Shown: positions 25,578-36,687, counted from the stretch's first letter. The stretch: 64,000 bases of DNA from an uncultured Roseobacter sp. (GCF_947499265.1 NZ_CANMNK010000007.1:62001-126000); one strand, 5' to 3'. Notes: generated from the letters alone by a model not told the origin. A program made the numbers and translations.

Positions 25578-26119
25578 AGGGTCGACCTTTGTTCATCCGG
25601 CATCTTCGTGTTCAGCGTCTTGCGTGCAGCGGCCAATCGGCTCATCACGGTGCCGATTGGTATCTCCATGATGTCTGCAGCTTCGCGGTAGCTCATTCCT
25701 TCCACGTAAACCAGCGTGACCGCATGTCGCTGTGCATCAGGCAGGGCGCTTATCTGGGAAAACACTTCAGAAACGAAAATATTCGCCTCCGCGCTGTTAT
25801 TTTTCTGATCTGCAAGATCCTGCTCCTCCACAGGCACAAGCCCGCTCGCCGTGCGCACCTTGCGGGCGCGCAGCTCGTTCAGCCAAAGCCTGTGTGCGAT
25901 CCGCATCAGCCAGCGGTCAAGATGGGTCCCGGGTTCAAACCCATCTGCCTTTTCGATGGCCCGAAGACATGTCGTTTGCGCGACTTCCTCCGCCCAATCC
26001 TTGCGACCGGTCAGCGAGATGCAAAACCGCCAGAGCGCCGGATAGGCATCGGGCAGCCCCTCCCGTACCGCTTTGTCGCTTGAGGTATTGCTAAAAAGGC
26101 CGATGGCTTCTGTCCTGCG
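25574..26119 (-). CDS. ECF RNA polymerase sigma factor, start codon unresolved
   Basis: ECF sigma factor partnered with the adjoining anti-sigma. Region 4 is clear: LPDAQRHAVTLVYVEGMSYREAADIMEIPIGTVMSRLAAAR. Region 2 is also intact in the same frame (DAYPALWRFCISLTG, WAEEVAQTTCLRAIEKA, HLDRWLMRIAHRLWLNELRAR), but most of it lies upstream of the first in-frame ATG (25906). From there to the stop at 26120-26122 I find no in-frame ATG, GTG or TTG; only CTG codons (e.g. 26056, right after GGGAGGGG) and ATC. An ATG at 26123 is one base out of frame and hits TAG after ten codons (TTT TAG C). A non-standard start, +1 frameshifting, a frameshift mutation or a sequence error are all possible. The boundary given is the open frame. 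Confidence 0.8.
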   Translation of the reverse strand, partial: RRTEAIGLFSNTSSDKAVREGLPDAYPALWRFCISLTGRKDWAEEVAQTTCLRAIEKADGFEPGTHLDRWLMRIAHRLWLNELRARKVRTASGLVPVEEQDLADQKNNSAEANIFVSEVFSQISALPDAQRHAVTLVYVEGMSYREAADIMEIPIGTVMSRLAAARKTLNTKMPDEQRSTL

Positions 26120-26210
26120 TCATGATCGATGCAGGTTACGCGAACCAGGGCGCGCCAACAATGTCAGCCTATTGTAATCTGTGTCACTTTCGCTTCATCA
26201 CATGCCGTGT

Positions 26211-28271
<2,061 letters not shown>

Positions 28272-28346
28272 TCACATTTTCACATATGCGCTGTCACGTC
28301 GAACGCCGCGTCACATGAAAGGATCGTGGCAACAAGGAGCAGGACC

Positions 28347-28793
28347 ATGTTGCGATGGGCAGCCCCCGCAGATGCACCGGAACTGGCGCAGGTCTTCTTT
28401 GCCGCTGTGCGCGAGGGGCCAAGCCCCTATAGCCAAGCGCAGCGCCGCGCGTGGTTGCCCGAGCCGCCAACGGGGGAGCGGCTGGCGCGGCTGGAGACCT
28501 TGGTGGCTGAGAGCGATGGTCGGATTACGGGGTTCATGACCGTGGAACCGGGGGGCTACATCGATCTTGCGTTCGTTTTGCCGGAGCATCAGGGCACTGG
28601 GCTCTTCCGCAAGCTTTACGACTGTATTGAGCAGTGGGCGCGGGGACGACAGGAGCCGCGTCTGTGGATCCACGCAAGCCTCATGGCGCAACCGGCCTTT
28701 CGGGCAATGGGGTTTTTGGTTATCCATCATGAGACGGTTGTGCGCGATGGGCAAAGCCTGGCGCGCGCTGAAATGGAGAAGAGGCTGAAATGA
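28347..28793 (+). CDS. GNAT family N-acetyltransferase
   Basis: A 148-residue minimal GNAT. It starts [24 protein letters not shown] and has [37 protein letters not shown] with the acetyl-CoA loop EHQGTGL. ATG 28347 follows AAGGAG, although the frame is open from 28221. The substrate is unknown. It overlaps rppH by 4 bp. Confidence 0.87.
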   Translation: MLRWAAPADAPELAQVFFAAVREGPSPYSQAQRRAWLPEPPTGERLARLETLVAESDGRITGFMTVEPGGYIDLAFVLPEHQGTGLFRKLYDCIEQWARGRQEPRLWIHASLMAQPAFRAMGFLVIHHETVVRDGQSLARAEMEKRLK

Positions 28794-29272
28794 CCCCCGA
28801 AGAAATTGCGAAGCTACCCTACCGGCCATGCGTCGGTGTGATGCTGATCAACCGCAACAGCGAGGTCTTCGTGGGCCAGCGCCGGGACAGCCAGATTGCC
28901 GCCTGGCAGATGCCGCAGGGCGGGATCGACAAGGGCGAGGCGGCAGAAGCCGCAGCCCTGCGCGAACTTTGGGAAGAAACCGGTGTGACGGCGGATCTGG
29001 TGCGTGTCGTGGCGGCCAGCGATCAATGGTTGCCCTATGAGCTGCCCTTCGATCTGGTGCCAAAGCTCTGGAAAGGCCGCTACCGGGGGCAGAAGCAAAA
29101 ATGGTTCCTGATGCGGTTTGAAGGTGAGGACAGTCAGATCGATATCGCCACCGAGCACCCTGAGTTTTCGGAATGGCGCTGGTTGCCCGCCCATGCGCTG
29201 GTCGATAATATCGTGCCTTTCAAGCGTGACGTCTATGCCGCCGTCATGGATGAGTTCAGCGCGCTGATCTAG
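28790..29272 (+). CDS. rppH: RNA pyrophosphohydrolase (Nudix)
   Basis: A 160-residue Nudix hydrolase that converts 5'-triphosphate mRNA ends to monophosphate and so triggers RNase E decay. It opens [33 protein letters not shown] leads into the Nudix box [20 protein letters not shown] near residues 43-65. [12 protein letters not shown] closes the protein. Both size and the [12 protein letters not shown] opening match RppH/YgdP. It is translationally coupled to the GNAT (ATGA) and converges with the next GNAT by a 4-bp overlap. Confidence 0.94.
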   Translation: MTPEEIAKLPYRPCVGVMLINRNSEVFVGQRRDSQIAAWQMPQGGIDKGEAAEAAALRELWEETGVTADLVRVVAASDQWLPYELPFDLVPKLWKGRYRGQKQKWFLMRFEGEDSQIDIATEHPEFSEWRWLPAHALVDNIVPFKRDVYAAVMDEFSALI

Positions 29273-29865
29273 GGACGGAAGCTGGGCACATTCGGCGCGG
29301 CGGTATCGGGTAATACGCCAATGACACGCGGATCGTCGTCAATCTCCACCGCCTGTCGTATCGGGGTAAATCCGCTGCGTCGATAGAAGCTCAGCGCCTG
29401 CGGGCTGTCGATGGTGCAGGTGTGCACGTGAAACCGGGAGATCGGCCTTGCCCAGGCGCGTCGGATCGCTTCGTTCATAAGATAACGCCCCGAACCGGTT
29501 CCGATCAGGTTTGAGGTCAACCCGAAATACGCAAGCTCGCAGGCACCGTCCTGACGGAAATCAAGCTCCAGCAAGGCCTCGTCCTGTCCATCACGGGACA
29601 GGGTGAAGATCTCCACCTTCGGATCGTTCAGGATCTGCAGCAAATCCGCGTCGTTCTGCGTCAACCGCCCGTACCACAGCCAGTCCAGCGACCCCACGCG
29701 CCTGAAGATATCGCGGTACCAGTCCAGCGCCGCATCCACCTGCCGGAACGCAACGCCCTCGGGCAGGGTGCTGTGCTTGATCTCGGGTTTCGATGTCATC
29801 TCCAGATAGGTCACGATCATCGCGACCTTGCCCGGTGGAATGGCATGTAACCCGTCCGTCAGCAT
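29269..29865 (-). CDS. GNAT family N-acetyltransferase
   Basis: A 198-residue GNAT-fold protein: [69 protein letters not shown] in sequence, with the loop GTGSGRYL and the terminal FYRRSGF strand. ATG 29865 lies 2 bp beyond the adenosine kinase stop, so the pair is coupled; the frame is open further upstream but that would run into the kinase. The acceptor is unknown. Confidence 0.85.
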   Translation of the reverse strand: MLTDGLHAIPPGKVAMIVTYLEMTSKPEIKHSTLPEGVAFRQVDAALDWYRDIFRRVGSLDWLWYGRLTQNDADLLQILNDPKVEIFTLSRDGQDEALLELDFRQDGACELAYFGLTSNLIGTGSGRYLMNEAIRRAWARPISRFHVHTCTIDSPQALSFYRRSGFTPIRQAVEIDDDPRVIGVLPDTAAPNVPSFRP

Positions 29866-29867
29866 GA

Positions 29868-30854
29868 TCAGACGAGGCCTTCCTTGTGGAACACCTCTTT
29901 CATGTCGATCTGAGGCCGGGGGCCCACGTGGCTGATGACCTCTGCTGCACAGAGATTGCCCATACGCGCACAAACCTCCAGATCGCGTCCGGTGGCCAGA
30001 CCGTAAAGGAACCCGGCGGCAAATTGATCGCCAGCGCCCGTCGCATCGACGGGAATGACCTCCTGCACCGGCACATCGATGCGGCGGCCGTCGGACAGAA
30101 CGGTGACGCCATCGCCGGAGCGTGTGCAGACCACAAGCGGACAGATGTCAGCCGTCCGCGCCAGCGCTGTTTCCAGATCGGTCTCGTAGAGCGATTTGAT
30201 CTCGTGCTCATTGCCAATCACGTAATCCAGATCATGTTCGATCAGGGACAGGAAATCCGCGCGGTGACGCTCAACGCAGAACGGGTCCGAAATCGCGATC
30301 CCTGAAATCCCATTGCCGGCTTTGGTGGCGCGTGCCGCTTCACGGAATGCGGTTTTGCCCGCATCGTGATCAAAGAGATACCCCTCCAGGAACATGATCC
30401 GCGCATTGCCGGAGACCTGCACCGGCACGTCGTCCGAAGTCAGCCCGGTGGAGATGCCCAGATAGGTGTTCAGCGACCGCTCCCCATCCGGGGTCACAAA
30501 AATCATGCAACGCGATGTGGGTGTTTCCCCATCCGCCACCGGCGGGTTCACGAAATCGATGCCATTGTCGGTCATCGCGCTGGCGTAAAACCGGCCCAGG
30601 GCATCATCGCGGACGCGGCCGATAAACGCGGTCTGCAACCCCAGAGCGCCAACGCCCGCCACCGTGTTGGCCACAGCCCCACCGGGGGTCTGCAAGCGGT
30701 CGTTCATCGACGCAAAGAGCTTTTCTGACCGGCCCTGATCCACGAGCTGCATGATGCCTTTTTCGATGCCCATATGGTCGAGAAAGGTGTCATCAGCATG
30801 GGTGATCACATCAACAACGGCGTTTCCGATGCCAACAACTTCGTAGGTTTTCAT
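29868..30854 (-). CDS. Adenosine kinase (PfkB family)
   Basis: A 328-residue ribokinase-fold protein. It begins MKTYEVVGIGNAVVDVITHADD, has GGAVANTVAGVGALG (substrate-binding Gly pair), IFVTPDGERSLNTYLG, and the PfkB signature DATGAGDQFAAGFLYGLA near residue 275 with the catalytic Asp. Roseobacter homologues are annotated as adenosine kinase, which phosphorylates adenosine to AMP; other nucleosides or sugars remain possible. It overlaps nth upstream by 4 bp. Confidence 0.87.
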   Translation of the reverse strand: MKTYEVVGIGNAVVDVITHADDTFLDHMGIEKGIMQLVDQGRSEKLFASMNDRLQTPGGAVANTVAGVGALGLQTAFIGRVRDDALGRFYASAMTDNGIDFVNPPVADGETPTSRCMIFVTPDGERSLNTYLGISTGLTSDDVPVQVSGNARIMFLEGYLFDHDAGKTAFREAARATKAGNGISGIAISDPFCVERHRADFLSLIEHDLDYVIGNEHEIKSLYETDLETALARTADICPLVVCTRSGDGVTVLSDGRRIDVPVQEVIPVDATGAGDQFAAGFLYGLATGRDLEVCARMGNLCAAEVISHVGPRPQIDMKEVFHKEGLV

Positions 30855-31495
30855 AAGGTTTTGTCCTCAAATGGGCAGAGATCACGAATGATGCAGGTGG
30901 GGCACATCGGTTTGCGGGCCTTGCAGTGGTAGCGCCCGTGCAAAATCATCCAATGGTGGGCATGCAGCTGAAAATCAGCCGGAATATTGTCCTCTATGGC
31001 GCGCTCGACGGCTTCGACGGTTTTGCCCGGCGCGATGCCGGTGCGGTTGCCGAGCCTGAAGATATGGGTGTCGACCGCCTGCGCCGGGAACTGCCACCAC
31101 ATATTCATGACCACATTGGCCGTCTTGCGCCCGACACCCGGCAAACCCTGAAGCGCGGCACGGCTGTTGGGCACCTCGCCGCCATAGTCATCGACGAGAA
31201 TCTGGCTCAGCTTGATGACGTTCTTGGCCTTTTGCCGAAAAAGGCCGATGGTCTTGATGTGTTCGGTCAGCCCCTCAATCCCGAGATCCAGCATCTTTTG
31301 CGGGGTGTCGGCGATCTGGAAAAGCTTGCGCGTGGCCTTGTTCACGCCGGCGTCCGTCGCCTGTGCACTCAACGCCACGGCCACGACCAGAGTATAGACA
31401 TTCACATGCTCCAGTTCGCCCTTGGGTTCCGGGTCTGCGTCCTGAAAGCGCGTGAAAATCTCGCGGATTGTATGATAACCAAGCTGTTTTGCCAT
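30851..31495 (-). CDS. nth: Endonuclease III
   Basis: A 214-residue bifunctional DNA glycosylase/AP lyase acting on oxidised pyrimidines. Seen: LVVAVALSAQATDAGVNKAT, the helix-hairpin-helix LPGVGRKTANVVMN with catalytic Lys, VDTHIFRLGNRTG with catalytic Asp, and the C-terminal [4Fe-4S] loop CKARKPMCPTCIIRDLC (Cx6Cx2Cx5C). Start at ATG 31495; upstream codons to 31540 are not conserved. It is first in an nth-kinase-GNAT operon and divergent from the Hint-domain gene. Confidence 0.96.
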   Translation of the reverse strand: MAKQLGYHTIREIFTRFQDADPEPKGELEHVNVYTLVVAVALSAQATDAGVNKATRKLFQIADTPQKMLDLGIEGLTEHIKTIGLFRQKAKNVIKLSQILVDDYGGEVPNSRAALQGLPGVGRKTANVVMNMWWQFPAQAVDTHIFRLGNRTGIAPGKTVEAVERAIEDNIPADFQLHAHHWMILHGRYHCKARKPMCPTCIIRDLCPFEDKTL

Positions 31496-31641
31496 TTTTC
31501 CGGTATGGGAGGATTCCGGGCAGGGAGCAAGGCCAACCATGGCCGATGTTTAAAATGCGTCTCAAAAGCCGCAGCATTTTTAAGCAAGATATTCACCAAC
31601 ATGTGTCAGGTTCAGCATTCATCTGTTGCGAGGAGGCCGCG

Positions 31642-32727
31642 GTGCCGACCAGTGTATTTTATGGCTACTCGTCGGACGCGCTTGTCTACGATCCCAATAC
31701 GGGCAGTTTCACGCTGGATTCGAACTATGATTTCCGTACCGACCGGGTGCGTTTTGAAATCACGGATGACGATAATTTCCTGGACGGTGACGAGAAAAAT
31801 GACGAGGTGGGCGAGGATGCCAACCAGACCGGTGTGGTCACAATGCCTGATGGCACACCGGTCTCGTCCGGGTTGATCTATGGGGAGCAATACGCGGTGC
31901 TTCAAGCACCCGATGGATCGTATGTCACAATCGACAGGATCGAAATTGACGGGGTGAAGATGGGATATGTCCCATCCGAGCCGCTGCAACCGGGCGTAAG
32001 CTATTCATATGTTGGTGGGCGGGACATCGACAACCTTCTGGGCGGACCGGATGGCGATGACACGCGGCAAACTTACGCAGCCTACGAAGCTGACAGCGTG
32101 CCGTGTTTTGGGCCGGGCACGATGATCCAGACACAGGAGGGTGAAATCCCGGTTGAATGGCTGGAAACCTCGGACATGGTTCTGACCCGCGATCACGGGT
32201 ATCAGCCCATTCTTTGGATCGGACGCACGCGGATCCCATACAGTCATTTTATCAAGAACCCTGAGGACCGTCCGTTGTGCATTCCTGCGGGGTCTTTGAG
32301 CACCAACATCCCCACCCATGATTTGCATGTAACCGGCGATCACCGGGTGCTGTTAACGTCAACGGGGGCGGAACTGCTCTATTTCGAGAGCGAGGTGCTG
32401 GCACCGGCCAAGGCATGGTTGGATCGCGGTGTGGCACATCAGATTTCGCCGGAAAAGGACTACACGGTCACGCATATTGTCTGCGCGCGGCATCAAGTCA
32501 TTGTTGCACAAGGTGCATGGGTGGAGACGATGTTTCCCGGCCCCGAAGCATTGAAACGCATGTCGGCGGAAAACCTTGCGCGGTTGAAGGCTGTGTTGGG
32601 TCCGGAGCTATACGACCAGCGCACAGCGCGCCCCTGTCTGTCGCGAAAAGAGGCGCGGCTACTCATTGAACCGGTCAAAGTTGCTGGGGTGGATCAACGC
32701 CACGCTGTCGAAAAGCAAAGCGCCTGA
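31642..32727 (+). CDS. Hint (hedgehog/intein) domain protein
   Basis: A 361-residue protein with a Hint_2-type domain. The N-terminal ~150 residues are acidic and repeat-like (TDDDNFLDGDEKNDEVGEDAN). The Hint block starts near Cys154: CFGPGTMIQTQEGEIPVEWLETSDMVLTRDHGYQPILWIGR, followed by THDLHVTGDHRVLL. No clear C-terminal splice residues are seen, so autoprocessing rather than splicing is more likely. Such proteins are common in roseobacters and often secreted, but no signal peptide is present here. GTG 31642 is preceded by a perfect AGGAGG; the frame extends to 31468, which would overlap nth. Confidence 0.83.
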   Translation: MPTSVFYGYSSDALVYDPNTGSFTLDSNYDFRTDRVRFEITDDDNFLDGDEKNDEVGEDANQTGVVTMPDGTPVSSGLIYGEQYAVLQAPDGSYVTIDRIEIDGVKMGYVPSEPLQPGVSYSYVGGRDIDNLLGGPDGDDTRQTYAAYEADSVPCFGPGTMIQTQEGEIPVEWLETSDMVLTRDHGYQPILWIGRTRIPYSHFIKNPEDRPLCIPAGSLSTNIPTHDLHVTGDHRVLLTSTGAELLYFESEVLAPAKAWLDRGVAHQISPEKDYTVTHIVCARHQVIVAQGAWVETMFPGPEALKRMSAENLARLKAVLGPELYDQRTARPCLSRKEARLLIEPVKVAGVDQRHAVEKQSA

Positions 32728-32778
32728 AACAGCAGGTTTCGGGTCGCGCGATGCGGGCGCATTTTGTAATGTGCGGGC

Positions 32779-33645
32779 ATGACACAGCATCAAACACTCC
32801 CCGATACATCGGAAACAGCCTATCACTATCAGGTGGTGCGGCGCGCCATTGATCTGATTGATCAGGCCGAAGACCCCCTGTCGCTGGACGCCATTGCCGC
32901 TGAGATGGGGATGAGCGTCGCCCATTTCCAACGTCTTTTTTCACGCTGGGTGGGCGTGTCGCCCAAAAGGTATCAGCAATATCTGACGCTGGGCCACGCA
33001 AAGACCCTGCTGCGCGAAAAATTCACCACGCTGGAGGCATCCCATGCGCTGGGTCTGTCTGGCAGTGGTCGGCTGCATGATCTTTTCGTGCGGTGGGAAT
33101 CGATGAGCCCCGGTGAATTTGCCCGCGGTGGGGCCGGTCTGAAGATTTTCTGGGGATGGTTCGAAAGCCCCTTTGGGCCGACCATTGTTATGGGCACGGA
33201 TAAAGGGATTTGTGGCATTGGTTTCGCCGCAGAAATGGGGGAGGAGGCTGCCCTGCAGGACCTTTTGGCGCGGTGGCCCAAAGCTGATTTTGTAGAGGAT
33301 CCAATGATGCTGCGCCCGTGGGTTTTGCAGGCCTTCGGGGCCGGTGATGGCACGCTCGACACGGCCCCGCTTTTCCTCATCGGCGCGCCGTTTCAGATCA
33401 AGGTTTGGGAGGCCCTGCTCAGCATCCCCTCGGGGCAGGTCACAACCTATTCCGAGATTGCACAGGCCATTGGTAAGCCGCGCGCCGTGCGCGCGGTCGG
33501 TACTGCGGTGGGCCGTAACCCGATCAGTTGGCTGATCCCGTGCCACCGGGCGTTGCGTAAATCCGGCGGGTTGGGTGGCTATCATTGGGGCCTGCCCATG
33601 AAACGCGCCATGCTGGCCTATGAGGCGGTGCGCGCGGAAAGTTGA
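32779..33645 (+). CDS. Ada-like protein: AraC HTH plus O6-methylguanine-DNA methyltransferase
   Basis: A 288-residue fusion. Residues ~15-115 are an AraC-type HTH (LDAIAAEMGMSVAHFQRLFSRWVGVSPKRYQQYLTL). Residues ~120-285 are the suicide methyltransferase with FQIKVWEALLSIPSGQVTTYSEIAQAIG and the acceptor cysteine in IPCHRALRKSGGLGGYHWG. It repairs O6-methylguanine and may regulate alkylation response genes. Compared with E. coli Ada it lacks the N-terminal Zn/Cys phosphotriester-sensing domain, so methyl-phosphotriester activation is unlikely. Confidence 0.92.
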   Translation: MTQHQTLPDTSETAYHYQVVRRAIDLIDQAEDPLSLDAIAAEMGMSVAHFQRLFSRWVGVSPKRYQQYLTLGHAKTLLREKFTTLEASHALGLSGSGRLHDLFVRWESMSPGEFARGGAGLKIFWGWFESPFGPTIVMGTDKGICGIGFAAEMGEEAALQDLLARWPKADFVEDPMMLRPWVLQAFGAGDGTLDTAPLFLIGAPFQIKVWEALLSIPSGQVTTYSEIAQAIGKPRAVRAVGTAVGRNPISWLIPCHRALRKSGGLGGYHWGLPMKRAMLAYEAVRAES

Positions 33646-33778
33646 TGGTTTGTGTCAGTGGCGGGTTATTGCCGACGGTTTTTCCCCTTGGTTTGAGCAG
33701 GAACTGCGGCCATATAGGATGCGTTCACATCAAGACGCCCTGCCCGAACGGGGCCGCAACCATTGAAGGCAGTACGCT

Positions 33779-34447
33779 ATGACATTCACAAAATCCACTT
33801 TGATCGTGGCCCTTTCGGGCACGCTGGTGTTGGCCGCTTGTACGGATCCCAACCAGATTGGTGCCAATTCGAATACGCCCAGAACGCAGCAGGGTGCGTT
33901 GATCGGGGCGGGTGCCGGTGCCTTGCTTGGCGCTTTGTCAAAGGGTGACGGCAATCGCGGCGATGGCGCCATTGTCGGGGCCGTTGTCGGCACCGCATTG
34001 GGCGCCGGGATCGGATATTCATTGGACCGGCAAGAAGCGGATCTGCGCAGAGAGCTCGGCAATGACAACGTGACCATCACCAACACCGGTGATCGTCTGA
34101 TCGTGAGCCTGCCTCAGGATATTCTCTTTGCCACAGACAGCTTTGCCGTCCGCCCGGATTTGCAAAACGATCTCTACACGGTTGCCGGCAACCTGCAGCA
34201 ATATCCGCAGTCCACGATCCAGATCATCGGACACACCGACAGCGATGGCGATGCGGCCTATAACCAGCAGCTCTCTGAACGCCGCGCAAGCGCCGTGGGC
34301 AGTGTGCTGCTGAACGCAGGTGTATCCGGTGCACGTATTCAGACCTTCGGGCGCGGTGAGAACCAGCCGATTGCCAGCAACCTGAATGCTGCCGGAAAAG
34401 CCCAGAACCGCCGGGTGGAAATCGTCATCGTGCCGAACGCTGCGTAG
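33779..34447 (+). CDS. OmpA-family lipoprotein with glycine zipper
   Basis: A 222-residue lipoprotein. Signal peptide with lipobox LAAC at about residue 21, then a glycine-zipper stretch (ALIGAGAGALLGAL...GDGAIVGAVVGTALGAGIGYSLD) and an OmpA-like peptidoglycan-binding domain (ILFATDSFAVRP, IQIIGHTDSDGDAAYNQQLSERRASAVGSVLLNAGV, GKAQNRRVEIVI). YiaD-like architecture; it should tether the outer membrane to peptidoglycan. It is followed by a strong terminator, so probably monocistronic. Confidence 0.92.
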   Translation: MTFTKSTLIVALSGTLVLAACTDPNQIGANSNTPRTQQGALIGAGAGALLGALSKGDGNRGDGAIVGAVVGTALGAGIGYSLDRQEADLRRELGNDNVTITNTGDRLIVSLPQDILFATDSFAVRPDLQNDLYTVAGNLQQYPQSTIQIIGHTDSDGDAAYNQQLSERRASAVGSVLLNAGVSGARIQTFGRGENQPIASNLNAAGKAQNRRVEIVIVPNAA

Positions 34448-34470
34448 GCGATATCTGAAAAACTGCATCA

Positions 34471-34506
34471 AAGAGCCCCGGTAATCTGCCGGGGCTCTTG
34501 TCTTTT
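34471..34506 (+). terminator. Intrinsic terminator after the OmpA lipoprotein gene
   Basis: An 11-bp perfect stem AAGAGCCCCGG / CCGGGGCTCTT with a 7-nt loop (TAATCTG), then GTCTTTT. It lies 24 bp after the stop codon. Confidence 0.85.
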
Positions 34507-34560
34507 GGCCGATTGCCATCAGGATGTCGCGAAATCCTTTGGTATCGGAAAGACATATTT

Positions 34561-35103
34561 ATGGCGAAATACACTGTTCTTGGGCTGTCCGGATCGCTGC
34601 GCAAAGACTCTGCAAACAGCAAGCTGCTTCGTGAAGCGGCGCGTCTGTTCGAAGATTGCGATTTCGATCTCGCAGACTTGCGGTTTCCGCTCTACGACGG
34701 CGATCTTGAGAGCGATCAGGGGGTGCCTGCAGCCGTGCAAAAGCTCTCCGACGATATCGCCGATGCCGACGCGGTGCTGATTGCCACGCCCGAGTACAAC
34801 AAGGGACCGTCAGGTGTTTTGAAAAATGCCCTTGATTGGATCAGCCGTACAAAGGCGAAACCGTGGAACGGGAAACCTGTCGCCGTCATGTCCGCCGCTG
34901 CGGGTCGCGCAGGAGGGGAACGGGCACAGATGGTTTTGCGGGGCTTTATGGTGCCCTTCCGTCCGCGGATTTTGCAAGGCCCGGAAATACACCTTGCGAA
35001 TTGCGGCGCTCAGTTTGACGAAGACGGCAAGCTGACCGGGGAGATGTACATACGGGAGCTTACGGCCCTGATGCAGGTTCTGCGTGCCGAAGTGGACCGC
35101 TAA
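34561..35103 (+). CDS. NADPH-dependent FMN reductase
   Basis: A 180-residue flavodoxin-fold reductase of the ChrR/YieF/NQR type. Seen: LGLSGSLRKDSANSKLLREAA (FMN phosphate loop), ADAVLIATPEYNKGPSGVLKNALDWISR (the PEYN motif) and GKPVAVMSAAAGRAGGERAQ. It would reduce quinones, chromate or azo compounds via FMN. ATG 34561 has GGAAAG upstream. Its stop overlaps the convergent VOC gene by 4 bp. Confidence 0.9.
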   Translation: MAKYTVLGLSGSLRKDSANSKLLREAARLFEDCDFDLADLRFPLYDGDLESDQGVPAAVQKLSDDIADADAVLIATPEYNKGPSGVLKNALDWISRTKAKPWNGKPVAVMSAAAGRAGGERAQMVLRGFMVPFRPRILQGPEIHLANCGAQFDEDGKLTGEMYIRELTALMQVLRAEVDR

Positions 35104-35516
35104 ACCTGCGGCACGGAGACTTCAATCAGGTTGTCATCTGGGTCTCTGAGGTAGAGCGACATGATCGGGCCGATGGCGCCGGACCGTTGCACGGGACCAT
35201 CCTCGATGTCGATCTGATGTGTTGCCAGGTGGGTCATCCAGGCGTCGATGGGCGCATCCGTCAAAAAACACAAATCCGCCGTGCCGGGATGTGCGTGCGC
35301 AGCTCTGGGCTCGAACTCCCGTCCTTTCTGATGCAGGTTGATCTTGCTTTGACCATAAAGCAGCGCCCAGCGGCGTGATCCATCCGCAACCTCGAACTGT
35401 TCGCCGCGCATTCCCAGGACCTGCGTGTAAAACCGGACCGTCTCGGGAATGCTCTTGACCGTCAGGACCAGATGATCCAGCGCGCGAACGCGACATTGTA
35501 TCTCGGTATGCGGCAT
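35100..35516 (-). CDS. VOC (glyoxalase/bleomycin resistance) family protein
   Basis: A 138-residue single-module vicinal-oxygen-chelate protein: RALDHLVLTVKSIPETVRFYTQVLGM with the first metal His, INLHQKGREFEPRA with the second, and SLYLRDPDDNLIEVS with the metal Glu. It resembles VOC virulence-type glyoxalases, and the reaction is unknown. ATG 35516 has GGAAAC nearby; upstream codons to 35651 are not conserved in look. Confidence 0.87.
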   Translation of the reverse strand: MPHTEIQCRVRALDHLVLTVKSIPETVRFYTQVLGMRGEQFEVADGSRRWALLYGQSKINLHQKGREFEPRAAHAHPGTADLCFLTDAPIDAWMTHLATHQIDIEDGPVQRSGAIGPIMSLYLRDPDDNLIEVSVPQV

Positions 35517-35592
35517 GAGCGTTTCCTTATATGTCGGCGTGATTGGGCGCGGATGTCGTGGTAAACTTGCACGCTGAAACAGCGCAGGACAA

Positions 35593-36624
35593 TCAAAACG
35601 ATGCGCTGACCTCAAACCCTTGCGGTATGTCGTTGCGGTTTTCCAGGACAAGATCGGCCATCACGGTCGCGATTTTGGTCGCCATGCCAAAACCGATCTT
35701 GAAGCCGCCATTTGCGATGAAATGCCCGGTTCGGCCCGGCCATTCCCCCAGCATGGGTGCGCGGCTGCGCGCGCGTGGACGTACACCAGCCCACCGTTGA
35801 ACAACGGGTGCGTTTTTCAGCACTGGAACGGCATTGCGTGCCTTTTCAATGACTTCGTCCAGTTTTTCATCGGTGCTGCGCGGGTCGTCGAAATCACGCT
35901 CCGAGGTCGAGCCAACGGCGACCGTGCCATCCAGATGCGGGATGATGTGCACCGTATCTGCAAAAATCTGGGCCGCCCCTGGTGCGTTAAATTGCAAGAG
36001 CGCAGCTTGCCCTTTCACACCATTTCCCACCAACCGCGGGCGTTCTTCGTTCAGCATGGACAGGCCTTCAACACCGCAGGCCCAAATGACCTTGCCGCGC
36101 TCTTTCCCTTCCGAGGTGATCGGGACGTCTTGTGCCGCCAGGGCTGCGACCAAAGCGGCGCAGGCGCGGCGCGGATGCAGATGTGCGCTCAATGTATCCC
36201 GGATAACCCATCCCGTTGGTGACGCGGGCATCCAGGCGTCATCACCGATTTTTTCGACGGACCAGGTTGCCTTGTTTTCCCAGTGGACCCGCGCCGTTTC
36301 CGTCCGCTGTTTTGCAAGCGCCAGCCCCGCTGCGTCCAAAATCGGCTGGATCCGCCCGGACTGTGTGTAACCCGCAGAGACCGCACCCGTTGCTTCAACC
36401 TCTTGCCAGAAGTTTTGCGCCATGAGCAGGCTGTCCAGTTGAAAGGCTTTCTTCGGATTCCAATTCTCCGGCACATGCGGGGCCAGGGCGCCGACCACGC
36501 CGCCACTGCTGCCAGACCCGGCACCGTTGGGGTCGATAATCTGGACCTTTGCACCGCGTTGCACGCAGGCCCACGCGATCGACAGGCCGAAAATACCTGC
36601 GCCGCGTATGGTGATATCGACCAT
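35593..36624 (-). CDS. FAD-dependent oxidoreductase, MnmC2-like (tRNA cmnm5U34 oxidase half)
   Basis: A 343-residue DAO-fold flavoprotein. The Rossmann motif is RGAGIFGLSIAWACVQRGAKV at the N-terminus, followed by SSGGVVGALAPHVPENWNPKKAFQLDSLLMA and the C-terminal GGFKIGFGMATKIATVMADL. It resembles the MnmC(o) domain that turns cmnm5(s2)U34 into nm5(s2)U34 in tRNA. The divergent neighbour 64 bp away encodes the methyltransferase half, which supports the role. Glycine oxidase (ThiO-like) is an alternative by sequence alone. Confidence 0.8.
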   Translation of the reverse strand: MVDITIRGAGIFGLSIAWACVQRGAKVQIIDPNGAGSGSSGGVVGALAPHVPENWNPKKAFQLDSLLMAQNFWQEVEATGAVSAGYTQSGRIQPILDAAGLALAKQRTETARVHWENKATWSVEKIGDDAWMPASPTGWVIRDTLSAHLHPRRACAALVAALAAQDVPITSEGKERGKVIWACGVEGLSMLNEERPRLVGNGVKGQAALLQFNAPGAAQIFADTVHIIPHLDGTVAVGSTSERDFDDPRSTDEKLDEVIEKARNAVPVLKNAPVVQRWAGVRPRARSRAPMLGEWPGRTGHFIANGGFKIGFGMATKIATVMADLVLENRNDIPQGFEVSASF

Positions 36625-36687
36625 TGCAAATCCTTGTCATGTCGCACAGTGTCGCGCCAGTTTTCGGCGATATTATAGGGACCATCC

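Noticed and set aside
33688..33718. Promoter-like TTGGTT / CATATA or TATAGG upstream of the OmpA lipoprotein gene
   Set aside because: Matches are loose and spacing options are ambiguous; not strong enough to list.
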